From positions 1 through 64,000 of the forward strand of contig DATJTE010000017.1 of the NCBI GenBank assembly GCA_035503715.1: a stretch of DNA of 64,000 nt, read 5' to 3'. Position 1 is the first letter of the stretch; each line of letters begins with the position of its first letter. Shown one piece after another: positions 50,293 to 58,778 of the stretch. The stretch is from OAS926 sp035503715 (GTDB lineage Bacteria; Pseudomonadota; Alphaproteobacteria; Rhizobiales; Rhizobiaceae). The notes under the pieces were generated by a model. The model was not told the origin of the DNA. It saw nothing but the letters and a program-made list of their open reading frames with translations, and made no database searches. A program made the translations under genes and the position numbers.

Positions 50293-50817
50293 ATGGTCGA
50301 TTTTTGGGTATTTGGCTACGGGTCGCTCATCTGGCGGCCGGGCTTTGCCCATAAGGAAACGGCGAGGGCGCAACTGCACGGCTTCCGCCGTGCGCTCTGC
50401 GTGCGCTCCTATGTCCATCGCGGCACGCCGCAACGGCCGGGACTGGTGCTCGGTCTCGACCGCGGAGGCTCCTGCATCGGGCTTGCTTTCCGCGTGCCGG
50501 GTGAATTGCGCGACGAGGTGATCGCGTATCTGCGCGAGCGGGAACTGGTCACCAATGTCTATCTCGAACGATCGCTGCCGGTGCGGCTGACATCAGGCGA
50601 AACGGTGACGGCGCTCTGCTACATCGTCGACCGGCATCATGAGCAATATGCTGGCCAGCTCGACGCGGAAGAGGCGGCTGAGATTGTCCGCGGCTCGGTC
50701 GGACAGTCGGGCCGCAACGAGGACTACGTGCAGAATACGATCGAGCACCTGCGCGCACTCGGCATTCGCGACCAATGGCTCGAAGAGGTGGCTGAGCGCG
50801 TAGGCGCTAGTGCTTAA
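50293..50817 (+). CDS. ChaC-like gamma-glutamylcyclotransferase
   Basis: A 174-residue cyclotransferase of the ChaC type. VFGYGSLIWRPGF is the glycine-rich substrate loop; ALCVRSYVHRGTPQRPGLVLGLDRGGSC and TNVYLERSLPVRL follow, with the catalytic Glu in the latter. The family degrades glutathione or gamma-glutamyl peptides to 5-oxoproline. An upstream TTG at 50281 is an alternative start. Its 3' end overlaps the convergent acyltransferase gene by 11 bp. Confidence 0.88.
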   Translation: MVDFWVFGYGSLIWRPGFAHKETARAQLHGFRRALCVRSYVHRGTPQRPGLVLGLDRGGSCIGLAFRVPGELRDEVIAYLRERELVTNVYLERSLPVRLTSGETVTALCYIVDRHHEQYAGQLDAEEAAEIVRGSVGQSGRNEDYVQNTIEHLRALGIRDQWLEEVAERVGASA

Positions 50818-51601
50818 GCTCCACGCCCAGCGCCTTCAGCCGCGCGGCAGCCGCCGGCGGCATCGGCGGCGGGTTCGGCGACTGCGCTACCTCGATCAGG
50901 ATCTCGTCGCAGGCGGCTTCCGTCTCGCCGATCAGCCGCTGCATGAACTCCTCCTTTTCGAGGCCGGGCGGGATCGGTTTCAGGAACCGCGCCTTGATGG
51001 TGCCGGGGTAACGCAGGAACTTGCGGCGTGGCCAGTAGAGCCCGGCCTGATGCGCAACCGGCACGACCGGGATGCCGAGCTGCGCGTAAAGCTCGACGAT
51101 GCCGTATTTGTAGTTCGGCTCCGCACCTGGGGCCCGGCGCGTTCCCTCGGGGTAGATGATCAACTGCCGCGTGTTGCGCTCGAACTCGTCCTTTGTAGCT
51201 TTCACGACCGCCTTCAGCGCCTTCGAGCGGCTGCCGCGATCCACCGGAATCATGCGCATCTTCAGGATGTACCAGCCGAAGAAGGGGATCCAGGTGAGTT
51301 CGCGCTTCAGGATGTAGAGCCCGTCCGGAATGTGCGGCAGGAAGGCGATCGTGTCCCAGAACGACTGATGTTTGGGCGCGATGATGCAGGGGCCGGCCGG
51401 CAGGTTTTCCAGGCCGGTGATCTCGGCGCGCGTATTTGCGACCTTGTCGTAGAGCCACAGGCTGGTCCTGATCCAGAATTTCGGGATGAACCACGCTTTG
51501 AGGCGCGGCGACAGGAAGTAGATCGGCGTCCAGAAAATCATCTGAACGATCAGGTTCAGATAGAACAGGATGTTGAACGCCAAGGATCGAATGATGAGCA
51601 T
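50807..51601 (-). CDS. plsC: 1-acyl-sn-glycerol-3-phosphate acyltransferase family protein
   Basis: A 264-residue membrane acyltransferase of phospholipid synthesis. The catalytic H-x4-D motif is APKHQSFWDT, IPVDRGSR and IYPEGTRRAPG are blocks II and III, and VVPVAHQAGLYWPRR is block IV. An N-terminal hydrophobic helix (SLAFNILFYLNLIVQMIFW) anchors it in the inner membrane. Downstream of ftsEX and ydcF on the same strand, an order conserved in rhizobia. The substrate could be lysophosphatidate or another lysolipid. Confidence 0.92.
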   Translation of the reverse strand: MLIIRSLAFNILFYLNLIVQMIFWTPIYFLSPRLKAWFIPKFWIRTSLWLYDKVANTRAEITGLENLPAGPCIIAPKHQSFWDTIAFLPHIPDGLYILKRELTWIPFFGWYILKMRMIPVDRGSRSKALKAVVKATKDEFERNTRQLIIYPEGTRRAPGAEPNYKYGIVELYAQLGIPVVPVAHQAGLYWPRRKFLRYPGTIKARFLKPIPPGLEKEEFMQRLIGETEAACDEILIEVAQSPNPPPMPPAAAARLKALGVELKH

Positions 51602-51694
51602 CAGGCAGGAATTCCGGACAGCCGGATGCTGGTTACGACCCGGCGCGGGAAAAGGAAAGAGAGTGCGGTTGCGTTCGGGTGTGGACTCCGCACC

Positions 51695-52393
51695 CTAGTT
51701 GGCGGCGACCGTCTTGGCGTAGGCGGCTGGGTTCACGCGCGGCGAGAAGCCGGCAAGCGCTGCGATGTATTTCAGATATTCGTTGAACAAGACGCGCATG
51801 GCATCGGGCCGCGACAGCCATGCCAAGCGGCTCAGATCGCTGTTGACGACCGGATAGGGCTCCAGCTTGGCGTCGCCGATGAGCCGGCCCATTTCGAGCA
51901 GGCTGCGCGGCATGTGATAATTATTGGTCACCAGGATGACCGTATTGTAGGCGTGGCTCGTCACCCATTTGGCGCTTTCCTCGGCATTGCCGACCGTATC
52001 CAGCGCCGCATAATCGATGTCCACGCAGCAGGAGAAGAGCTCCGGATCGCCGCCGCTAGCGTGCTGCAGATCGTCCCGGTCGGCCGACGGATGGACGCCG
52101 CTGATCAGAAGCCGCCGGCCCTTGCCTGATTTGAGGAGATCCAGCGCCGCCTCGATACGCGCGGAACCGCCGGTGAGAACGATGATGGCGTCGGCGGACT
52201 GTGGATTGGCGGGCGTGACCAACTGCCCGACATAGCTCGCGAACCAGGCAAAACCGCCAGCGAACACGAATGCGGCGAGGAACAAACCCAGGACCGAATA
52301 TTTGAGCGCGGAAAGCAGGCCTCTGCGGCTGGATTCGCGCGCATAGACAACTGGACCGCCCGTGGCCGACTCGGTCAGCTCCCGTCCCTTCAT
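51695..52393 (-). CDS. YdcF/ElyC-type DUF218 membrane protein
   Basis: A 232-residue protein with a membrane helix (SVLGLFLAAFVFAGGFAWFASYV, about 32-54) and a DUF218 domain: ADAIIVLTGGSARIEAALDLLKSGKGRRLLISG and ILVTNNYHMPRSLLEMGRL hold the conserved catalytic-looking Gly, Ser, Asn and His positions. E. coli relatives ElyC and SanA act in envelope and vancomycin-barrier functions. ATG 52393 is preferred to a TTG two codons upstream. The 93-bp gap before plsC shows no clear feature. Confidence 0.88.
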   Translation of the reverse strand: MKGRELTESATGGPVVYARESSRRGLLSALKYSVLGLFLAAFVFAGGFAWFASYVGQLVTPANPQSADAIIVLTGGSARIEAALDLLKSGKGRRLLISGVHPSADRDDLQHASGGDPELFSCCVDIDYAALDTVGNAEESAKWVTSHAYNTVILVTNNYHMPRSLLEMGRLIGDAKLEPYPVVNSDLSRLAWLSRPDAMRVLFNEYLKYIAALAGFSPRVNPAAYAKTVAAN

Positions 52394-52489
52394 GTGCAAA
52401 GAGATAATCCCGAAATATGGCGGCGAAAAGCATGAAAGCGACGCATCGACTGCACGCTGCGTGACGTAACGATACCGATCGCGAGCCTC

Positions 52490-53482
52490 TCAACCATCGC
52501 GCGGCCTGATGTCGAGGTCGGTCAGATAGGCCACCACCGTAACGTGTGACGTGAGCGCGGTGAGGAAGGCGACGACCAGCACCACCAGCGCAACGCCGGC
52601 ATAACCGGCAAATCCGATGGCGAAATTGCCGAACAGAGCCGACGCCTGGTCGGCTTCCGGCGTCGCTATGTTCAGCATCGACCACCAGGAAAAACCAAGG
52701 AAAACAAGCACCGCGGCGACGCCGCCCGCGGCCGCACCCTTGGCGCCGGTGATCAGAAAATGCTGCCGGAACTCGCTGGCAATGAAGCGCGCCTCGGCGC
52801 CGACGAAGTGGAGGACCTCGATGATGTGGCCGCTGCCGGCCATGGCGCCGCGGGTGGCGAAGACGACGCAGAGCACAGTTGCCGACAGCATCAGCGCCAG
52901 CACGGCAAAGCCGATGGTCACGGTCGTGCGGGCCATCGCAACCAGCCGGTCGACCCAGGTGCGGTGATCGTCAAGCGTTGCCGTCGGCACTTCCGGCGCC
53001 AGCGCCGCGCGCAACTGCGCGAAGTCCGGCGGGTTGCTTTCGTCGATCGTAACAACCACCAGTCGAGGAACCGGCAGCTCGTCGATGTTCAGTCCTGCGC
53101 CGAGCCATGGCTCCAGAAGCCGGGCCGTTGCCTCGCGGTTGACGGGAACCGCACTGATCACGCCCTGGAAGCCGGAGGCGATCTCGGCGGCCCGGGCCAG
53201 CGCTTCCTCCATATCCATGTCGTCCGCAGGTTTGATCTGGATGGTCGCCTCGCGGGCGATCTGGGTTTGCCAGACAGCGGCCGTATCCCGCACCAGCGTG
53301 ACGCAGCCGAGCGTCAGGCAGGACAGGAACGTCATGATGGCGATGACCAGCACCAGAGCGCGGCCGGCGACGTTCTGCTGGGGCACGATGGGTGTCGAGC
53401 GGCGCTGAAAACGCGCCAGGCCGAAGGCGGCAGGCGCAGCCGTCTCCTCGTGCAGTTCTTCGCTCGGCGCGTCAGTCGTCAT
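52490..53482 (-). CDS. ftsX: cell division protein FtsX
   Basis: A 330-residue ABC-type permease that with FtsE regulates septal peptidoglycan hydrolysis. The first span (ALVLVIAIMTFLSCLTLGCV) is followed by a periplasmic domain of about 115 residues (QIKPADDMDMEEALARAAEIASGFQG). Three more spans follow in the C-terminal FtsX domain, including VTIGFAVLALMLSATVLCVVF and FAGYAGVALVVLVVAFLTAL. The first 11 bp overlap ftsE, so the two are coupled. Confidence 0.93.
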   Translation of the reverse strand: MTTDAPSEELHEETAAPAAFGLARFQRRSTPIVPQQNVAGRALVLVIAIMTFLSCLTLGCVTLVRDTAAVWQTQIAREATIQIKPADDMDMEEALARAAEIASGFQGVISAVPVNREATARLLEPWLGAGLNIDELPVPRLVVVTIDESNPPDFAQLRAALAPEVPTATLDDHRTWVDRLVAMARTTVTIGFAVLALMLSATVLCVVFATRGAMAGSGHIIEVLHFVGAEARFIASEFRQHFLITGAKGAAAGGVAAVLVFLGFSWWSMLNIATPEADQASALFGNFAIGFAGYAGVALVVLVVAFLTALTSHVTVVAYLTDLDIRPRDG

Positions 53483-54134
53483 GGGTTTCGATCCTGCCGG
53501 AATCGAGGATCATGCGGCGCGCCTCGACCTGGTCCATCAGACCGAGATCGTGGGTGGCAATGACGACGGCCGTGCCCAGCCGGTTGAGCTCGATGAAGAG
53601 CCGCAGCAGCCGGCGCGCCAGCGGCGGGTCGACGTTGCCGGTCGGCTCGTCGGCCAGCAGGATTTCAGGCTGCTCGATGAGCGCGCGGGCGATCGCCGCG
53701 CGCTGCTTCTCACCGCCCGACAGCACCGGCGGCAGCACATACATGCGCTCGCCGAGGCCGACCCAGCGCAGAAGTTCGATGACGTCGTTGCGGTACGTCG
53801 ATTCCTCGCGGCCGCGCACACGCAGCGGCAGCGCCACATTCTCGTAGGTCGTCATATGGTCGAGCAGGCGGAAATCCTGGAACACCACGCCGATGCGGCG
53901 GCGCATCAGGGGCAGTTCGCGCGGCGAGATGCGGGAGCGGTCCTTGCCGAAGATGTTGATCAGGCCGCGCGTCGGCTTGAGCGACATGAAGAGCAGCCGG
54001 AGCAAAGTCGTCTTGCCCGCGCCGGAAGGGCCGGTGAGGAACTGGAATGAGCCATGCGGAATGTGGAAGGAGACATCGCGGAGGATTTCCGGTCCCATCC
54101 CGTAGCGCAGGCCGACATTCTCGAAGCGGATCAA
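53472..54134 (-). CDS. ftsE: cell division ATP-binding protein FtsE
   Basis: A 220-residue ABC ATPase. Walker A is GPSGAGKTT, the Q-loop is VFQDFRLL, the signature is LSGGEKQR, Walker B is EILLADEPTGNVD and the H-loop is IATHDLGL. This pattern fits FtsE, the partner of FtsX. A CtrA-type box lies 81 to 95 bp upstream of the start, in the 197-bp spacer shared with the divergent gene. Confidence 0.94.
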   Translation of the reverse strand: MIRFENVGLRYGMGPEILRDVSFHIPHGSFQFLTGPSGAGKTTLLRLLFMSLKPTRGLINIFGKDRSRISPRELPLMRRRIGVVFQDFRLLDHMTTYENVALPLRVRGREESTYRNDVIELLRWVGLGERMYVLPPVLSGGEKQRAAIARALIEQPEILLADEPTGNVDPPLARRLLRLFIELNRLGTAVVIATHDLGLMDQVEARRMILDSGRIETHDD

Positions 54135-54214
54135 CTTTGTCCTCGGGAGTTACGCAGCCGCGCCAGGGCCGTTCTGGCCGGCCATTCGTCGCAAACGACC
54201 ATGGTTCGGCATGG

Positions 54215-54229
54215 TTAACTGGCGGTTAA
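54215..54229. promoter_or_regulatory. Candidate CtrA box between ftsE and the divergent hpt-cpdR operon
   Basis: TTAA (54215-54218), seven bases, TTAA (54226-54229): an exact match to the CtrA recognition pattern TTAA-N7-TTAA of alphaproteobacteria. It could serve ftsEX, the divergent genes, or both. Confidence 0.55.
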
Positions 54230-54331
54230 TTTTGCCCTTCCGAGGGCCGTCCGGAGGCGGCCAGGTCGGGATTGATTAACCATTTTTATTTACCCCGGAT
54301 CGCGGACCCAGGAAAAGGATCGCCGAGCCGT

Positions 54332-54976
54332 ATGGCCGAGGATCGCACCGCACGACCGGTTTCCGGCGAAATCATGGCCGGGCTCGACATGCCGCTGCGC
54401 GAAAGGCCGCAGGTCGAGGACGTCATCGACGTCGAGTTCGAGACCGTCGGGCGGGACCATGTCCGCGCGCCTGAGATTGACGTCCCGGAACGCGTCTCGA
54501 TTGGCACCGCCGGGCGGGCGACGGCCGGGTTTGACGTTCTAACCGGGCACCGCGAACCCCCTCGCACCGGCACGGCAAAAGGCGGTCCGGCCTTCTGGAT
54601 TTTCGGCCTGACGGTCGCCGCCGGTGCCTTCTGGATTTCGGGCGGACACGCGCTCGTGCGGCAGGCAGACGCCGGCAGAGCGCCGGCGGACCGCACGTTC
54701 ACCATTGGCGACGTGTCGTCGCGCGTCGAGCGGGCCGGCGCCCGCATCGTGCTGTTCGTCGATGGCGCGGCCGTGAACGCCGGATCCGCACCGGCAATGA
54801 TGCCGCCGCTGGAGATCAGGGTGACCGCAGGGAATGGCGACGTCACCCGCTACAAACTGGGGACATCGCCGACCGAGATCGCGCCCGGCGCGCGTTTCAG
54901 CTTTTCCAGCCGTCTCGAAGCGCCTACAGACGGGGTGAAATCCGTCCAGGTCGACTTCAGAGACGAGGAAGCGTGA
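54332..54976 (+). CDS. single-span membrane protein of unknown function
   Basis: A 214-residue protein. Residues 1 to about 85 are polar, one membrane helix follows (FWIFGLTVAAGAFWISGGHALV), then a periplasmic beta-rich domain of about 100 residues (FTIGDVSSRVERAGARIVLFVDGAAVN, PPLEIRVTAGNGDVTRYKLGTSPTEIAPGARFSFSSRLE). The last part resembles the immunoglobulin-like end of MJ0042/DUF3426-type proteins often found here in rhizobia, but no N-terminal CxxC zinc-ribbon is present. Its stop overlaps the hpt start (TGATG). Function is unknown. Confidence 0.75.
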   Translation: MAEDRTARPVSGEIMAGLDMPLRERPQVEDVIDVEFETVGRDHVRAPEIDVPERVSIGTAGRATAGFDVLTGHREPPRTGTAKGGPAFWIFGLTVAAGAFWISGGHALVRQADAGRAPADRTFTIGDVSSRVERAGARIVLFVDGAAVNAGSAPAMMPPLEIRVTAGNGDVTRYKLGTSPTEIAPGARFSFSSRLEAPTDGVKSVQVDFRDEEA

Positions 54977-55518
54977 TGCCCGTCGTTCGCGGCAAAGACA
55001 TAGAAGTCCTTTTCTCCGCCTCCACCATCGCCCGCCGCAACCTCGAACTCGCGAAAGAGATTGCGAGCCGCGAGTATCACGATCTGCTGGTGATCTCGAT
55101 CCTCAAGGGCTCGTTCATCTTCGCCGCCGACCTGATCCGCGCCATGCACGATGTCGGCCTGTCGCCGGAGGTCGAGTTCATTTTCATCTCGAGCTACGGC
55201 GCCGGCACGACCAGCGGCGAGGTGAGGGTGCTGCGCGACATCGACAATGAGGTCGCCGGCCGCGACGTGCTCCTGATCGACGACATATTGGAGTCGGGCA
55301 AGACGCTTTCCTATACGCGCGATCTCATGATGCAGCGTGGCGCCAAAAGCTGCTCCATCGCCGTGCTGCTCGACAAGCACACACGCCGGCAGACCAAGCT
55401 CGACGCCGACTTCGTCGGTTTCGAATGTCCGGACTATTTCGTCGTCGGCTACGGCATGGATGTCGCGCACGCCTTCCGCGAACTGCCTTTCGTCGGCGTG
55501 GTCAAAGGCGACGCCTGA
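54976..55518 (+). CDS. hpt: hypoxanthine phosphoribosyltransferase
   Basis: A 180-residue purine salvage enzyme that makes IMP or GMP from hypoxanthine or guanine and PRPP. ISILKGSFIFAADLIRAM, FIFISSYGAGTTSGEVRVL and the PRPP-binding loop VLLIDDILESGKTL are diagnostic, and the C-terminal DFVGFECPDYFVVGYGMD carries the base-binding region. ATG 54976 is used; GTG 54973 is possible. Confidence 0.95.
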   Translation: MPVVRGKDIEVLFSASTIARRNLELAKEIASREYHDLLVISILKGSFIFAADLIRAMHDVGLSPEVEFIFISSYGAGTTSGEVRVLRDIDNEVAGRDVLLIDDILESGKTLSYTRDLMMQRGAKSCSIAVLLDKHTRRQTKLDADFVGFECPDYFVVGYGMDVAHAFRELPFVGVVKGDA

Positions 55519-55573
55519 TTCGTTAACGCCGGGCTTCACCGAAGCGAAAGAATTTCAGGCGCAGCCTCTTGCG

Positions 55574-55945
55574 ATGAAGAAGCTCCTGGTCGTCGAAGAC
55601 GACGATTCCGTTCGTACCCTCGCCGCCCGCGCGCTAGAGCGCGCCGGCTATGCCGTCGATGTTGCGACGAATGGGAAAGCCGGCCTGGACAAGATCGAAG
55701 CGGCAGGCGGCCAGTACGACCTGATCATTTCCGACGTGCGCATGCCGGGCATGGACGGGATCGAGATGGCCAAGGCAGCGGCGCGATCCTATCCCGACAT
55801 CCGCATCCTGTTTGTCACCGGTTATGCTGATCAGCGCGAACGGGCCGCGGAACTGGACAGCGTCGTTGCCGGCGTCCTGCAGAAGCCATTCACATTGGTC
55901 GAGATACGCGCCAGGGTCGACAGACTGCTCGTCGTCGCCGCTTAG
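55574..55945 (+). CDS. single-domain response regulator, CpdR-like
   Basis: A 123-residue receiver domain without an output domain. The acidic pocket is VVEDDDS, the phospho-acceptor Asp54 is in IISDVRMPGMDG, and FVTGYA and LQKPFTL supply the conserved Thr and Lys. CpdR is such a stand-alone receiver that controls ClpXP proteolysis of cell-cycle factors, and its gene lies in a comparable place in rhizobia. Assignment to CpdR rather than another single-domain receiver is moderate. The start at 55574 follows the hpt stop by 55 bp. Confidence 0.78.
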   Translation: MKKLLVVEDDDSVRTLAARALERAGYAVDVATNGKAGLDKIEAAGGQYDLIISDVRMPGMDGIEMAKAAARSYPDIRILFVTGYADQRERAAELDSVVAGVLQKPFTLVEIRARVDRLLVVAA

Positions 55946-55984
55946 AGCGGTTCACTGTTTCTTCGAAACACTGATCCACTCTAA
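55942..55984. repeat. 43-bp imperfect palindrome at the end of the receiver gene
   Basis: Two 20-base arms (TTAGAGCGGTTCACTGTTTC and the reverse complement of GAAACACTGATCCACTCTAA) flank TTC; 17 of 20 positions pair. The stop codon of the receiver gene (TAG, 55943-55945) is inside the left arm. It may act as a bidirectional terminator or be a dispersed intergenic repeat. The rest of the gap to 56073 holds no recognised feature. Confidence 0.65.
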
Positions 55985-56073
55985 GTCATTGTTTTAGCGG
56001 CAAAACAGCGGGTTCCTGCTGTTATCCGGACGCAGAACCTTACGCGTCTGCTGGAATTGCTCCAGGCGTCCGC

Positions 56074-58650
56074 TCAGCGAAGCTCCAGCAGCCGTTCGAG
56101 GTAATCGCGCTCCAGCGCCGGGCTCATGGCATTGCCGAGCCGCTTGCGGATCGCTTCGAGGATCTGCCGCGCGCGCTGCATGTCGATCTCGTCCGGCACC
56201 TTGGTGTCGCCGCCGTCGTCCGGCCCGTCTGTTGAGCGCGGCCGGCCGAGAGGATCGCGATCGGCATTCTGCTGCCTGCCGCCTTCCTGGCCGCCGCCCT
56301 GGTCGCCCTGCATGGCCTGCATCATCTGCTGCATCATGTCCTGGGCGCCACGGCGAAGCGCTTCCAGCGCGCGGCCCTGGTGGCCGACGGCGCGGTCGCC
56401 TTCGCCTTCGCCAAGCGCGCCCTCGGCGCTGCCCATCTCCTCGCCGGCCTCGCCAAAGCCTTCGCCCGGCTCGATGCCCAGCCCCTTCAGCGCTTCCATC
56501 AGCGCCTGCAAGTCGCCCTTCAAATCGCCTTGGCCTTGCTGCAATTGCTGCAGCGCCTCGGCGAATTCCTCGGGCGTCATGCCTTCGCCGGACTCACCGT
56601 TCTCGCCTTCGCCGGACTCACCTTCCTGCTGCTCGCCATTCTCGCCACGCTGCCGTTCGCCGCGCTGCATCTGGTCGAGGCGGAAGGTCTCGTTCATCAT
56701 TTCCTGCTGGCGCCGGAGAAGCTCGCCGAGCTTGTCCATCTGCTGGCGCATCTCGCTGTTCTCGCCATTTTCGCCGGGCTGCTGCTGGCGGCCCGCCTGC
56801 AGGTTGTTCATCATCTCCTGGAGCTGCGAGAGAAGCTCCTGCGCCTGCTCGCGGCTGCCGGACTTTGCCATCTCCTCGATCTGGTCGAGCAGCTTTTCGA
56901 GATCGCTCTGGCGTATTTCCTCGCCATTTTGCGGCATGTTTTGCGCCATGTTCGGATCGCGCGCGGCGCGTTCGGCGAATTCACGCAGGAACTCGTTCAT
57001 CGCCTGGCGCAGTTCCTTCATCAGGCGCTCGATCTCCTCGTCGGTCGCGCCATTTTCGAGCGCCTGCTTCAGCGCTTCCTGCGCCTGCCGGAGCCGCTTC
57101 TCGGCGGCCGAGAGATCGCCGTCCTCGATGCCGAGCGCGAGCTCCCACATGTAGTCGGCGACACCACGAAGGCTCTCCTCATCCTGCGCCGTCTTCAACT
57201 TGGTGCGGCCGGTCATGATGCCGAGATAGTGCGAGAGGTTCGGGATCGTGTCCTCGGCCCTCAGCGTGATCGCATCGATCAGATCGAGTACGCGCTGCTT
57301 CTGGTTGGTGTCTAGGCTGAAGATGCGGCGCTGCTCGACGACAGCCTTCGCGAGCGGATTGGAGAACGGCCGCTCGGGCATGATGAAGGTTTTCGTCTCG
57401 CTGACCGCCTCCTGACCGGCGTCGTCGACAACGCGCAAGGTCAGGTTCACTTTTTCGCCCGCCCAGACATGTTCGGTCAATTCGCGCGTCGATTTGGCTG
57501 CGATCTCCTTGCCGCCGCGGCGCGGCAGCGACAGCGGCATGTCAGGCGCCTCATAGAGGGGCTTGGCGTCCTTCGCCCGCGGATCGGCGAGCTTGAATTC
57601 GGCCTTGGCGGATGCGGCGCCGTAATCATCGACGATCTCGTAGCGAAGCTCGAGCGCGCCGTTGACCGCGCGTTTCGGCTCGTCGGTGAAGCGGATCACC
57701 GGCGGATTGTCCGGGGTCACGGCGAAGGACCAGGCGTCGAGAACCGAGTCGCCCGACTTCAAGGTCAGCGTGCCTGCGGCGGCGAGCTTCGTGTTGAACT
57801 GAAGCGGCGCGCCGGCCGCCACGGGAGCGGCAGGCGCGGTTGCGTTCTGGCCAGCGACCGGCGCGTCGGTTGCGATCTCCCGCACCATGCCGCCTGCGTC
57901 CGTGAAGCTCAGCGTCTCGATGCCGGCCCCGCCGGTCACGCGCAGCGATACGTCGCTGCCTTCCGGCACGGTGTGGGTAGCGATGTCGCGATTGGCTTCA
58001 GCGGTCAGGAACACCGGCGCCTTGCCGGTGTAAGCCGGCGGCGTCACCCACGCATCGACGCGCGGCGGCAGCACCTCGGCGCCCGCATGGGCGCGGAACG
58101 CATCGGTGACGCGGCCACCCAGCGGTCCGAACGAGAAGGCGAAAGCGGTGACAAAAAGAAGCGCGATGGCCGCGCGCAATCCCCAGGGGTCGCGCTCGGG
58201 CACCCGCGTGCGCGGCAGGTCGCCGCCAACCTGGGCAAGCTGTTCGGCCATACGGCGCTGATGCTCGCGCCAGAGTGCATCGGCAAAGGTGGAGCGGCGT
58301 CCGCTCGGGCGGTCGGACTGAACCTGCACCGGATTGTGGACGAGTTTGTTGGCGCGCTCGATGCGGGCGTCGATCTCCGCTGCGGTCGGTTTGCGGAAAA
58401 AGCGGAGCGGATAAAGCGAGGCAAGCGCGCCGATGGCGAGCAGCGCCAGGAGGCCGAGCCGCGCCAGGTCCGGCAATAGGCGGAAAGCGCCCAGCCACGA
58501 CAGGCTGAGGAACAGGCCGGTGACGAGAATGAACGGCAAAGCGAGCGGCCAGAGCCGTTCGACGATGATCGCGGTTTGGATGACGATGCGCGTCCGGGCG
58601 AGCCGCCCGGCAAAATTCAGGCTCACAGTGTCGCTCGGCGATTGCGCCAT
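56074..58650 (-). CDS. TIGR02302 (DUF4175) large membrane protein
   Basis: An 858-residue protein of the alphaproteobacterial TIGR02302 family. Two N-terminal membrane segments (LWPLALPFILVTGLFLSLSWLG, LLALLAIGALASLYPL) and another near residue 150 are followed by Ig-like beta regions. A long helical stretch rich in Gln, Glu and Met (roughly residues 500 to 830, with runs such as QLQEMMNNLQAGRQQQPGE) is probably coiled coil and partly disordered. The C-terminus has EIDMQRARQILEAIRKRL. Function is unknown. The start at 58650 is preferred because GAAGGG precedes it; ATG 58662 is the alternative. Confidence 0.87.
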   Translation of the reverse strand: MAQSPSDTVSLNFAGRLARTRIVIQTAIIVERLWPLALPFILVTGLFLSLSWLGAFRLLPDLARLGLLALLAIGALASLYPLRFFRKPTAAEIDARIERANKLVHNPVQVQSDRPSGRRSTFADALWREHQRRMAEQLAQVGGDLPRTRVPERDPWGLRAAIALLFVTAFAFSFGPLGGRVTDAFRAHAGAEVLPPRVDAWVTPPAYTGKAPVFLTAEANRDIATHTVPEGSDVSLRVTGGAGIETLSFTDAGGMVREIATDAPVAGQNATAPAAPVAAGAPLQFNTKLAAAGTLTLKSGDSVLDAWSFAVTPDNPPVIRFTDEPKRAVNGALELRYEIVDDYGAASAKAEFKLADPRAKDAKPLYEAPDMPLSLPRRGGKEIAAKSTRELTEHVWAGEKVNLTLRVVDDAGQEAVSETKTFIMPERPFSNPLAKAVVEQRRIFSLDTNQKQRVLDLIDAITLRAEDTIPNLSHYLGIMTGRTKLKTAQDEESLRGVADYMWELALGIEDGDLSAAEKRLRQAQEALKQALENGATDEEIERLMKELRQAMNEFLREFAERAARDPNMAQNMPQNGEEIRQSDLEKLLDQIEEMAKSGSREQAQELLSQLQEMMNNLQAGRQQQPGENGENSEMRQQMDKLGELLRRQQEMMNETFRLDQMQRGERQRGENGEQQEGESGEGENGESGEGMTPEEFAEALQQLQQGQGDLKGDLQALMEALKGLGIEPGEGFGEAGEEMGSAEGALGEGEGDRAVGHQGRALEALRRGAQDMMQQMMQAMQGDQGGGQEGGRQQNADRDPLGRPRSTDGPDDGGDTKVPDEIDMQRARQILEAIRKRLGNAMSPALERDYLERLLELR

Positions 58651-58778
58651 CGACCCTTCCATCAGCCGCGAACGCGCGGAATCATGCGGCGGCTGGCCAG
58701 GAATGATAACAAGAAACGCGGCAAAGGCGAGGCGACTGACACAATCGTGATAACGTTTGCGAACAATCGCAGACGTGG

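Noticed and set aside
54332..54976. MJ0042 zinc-ribbon protein
   Set aside because: The position fits, but no CxxC pair exists in the protein, so only a general membrane-protein call was made.
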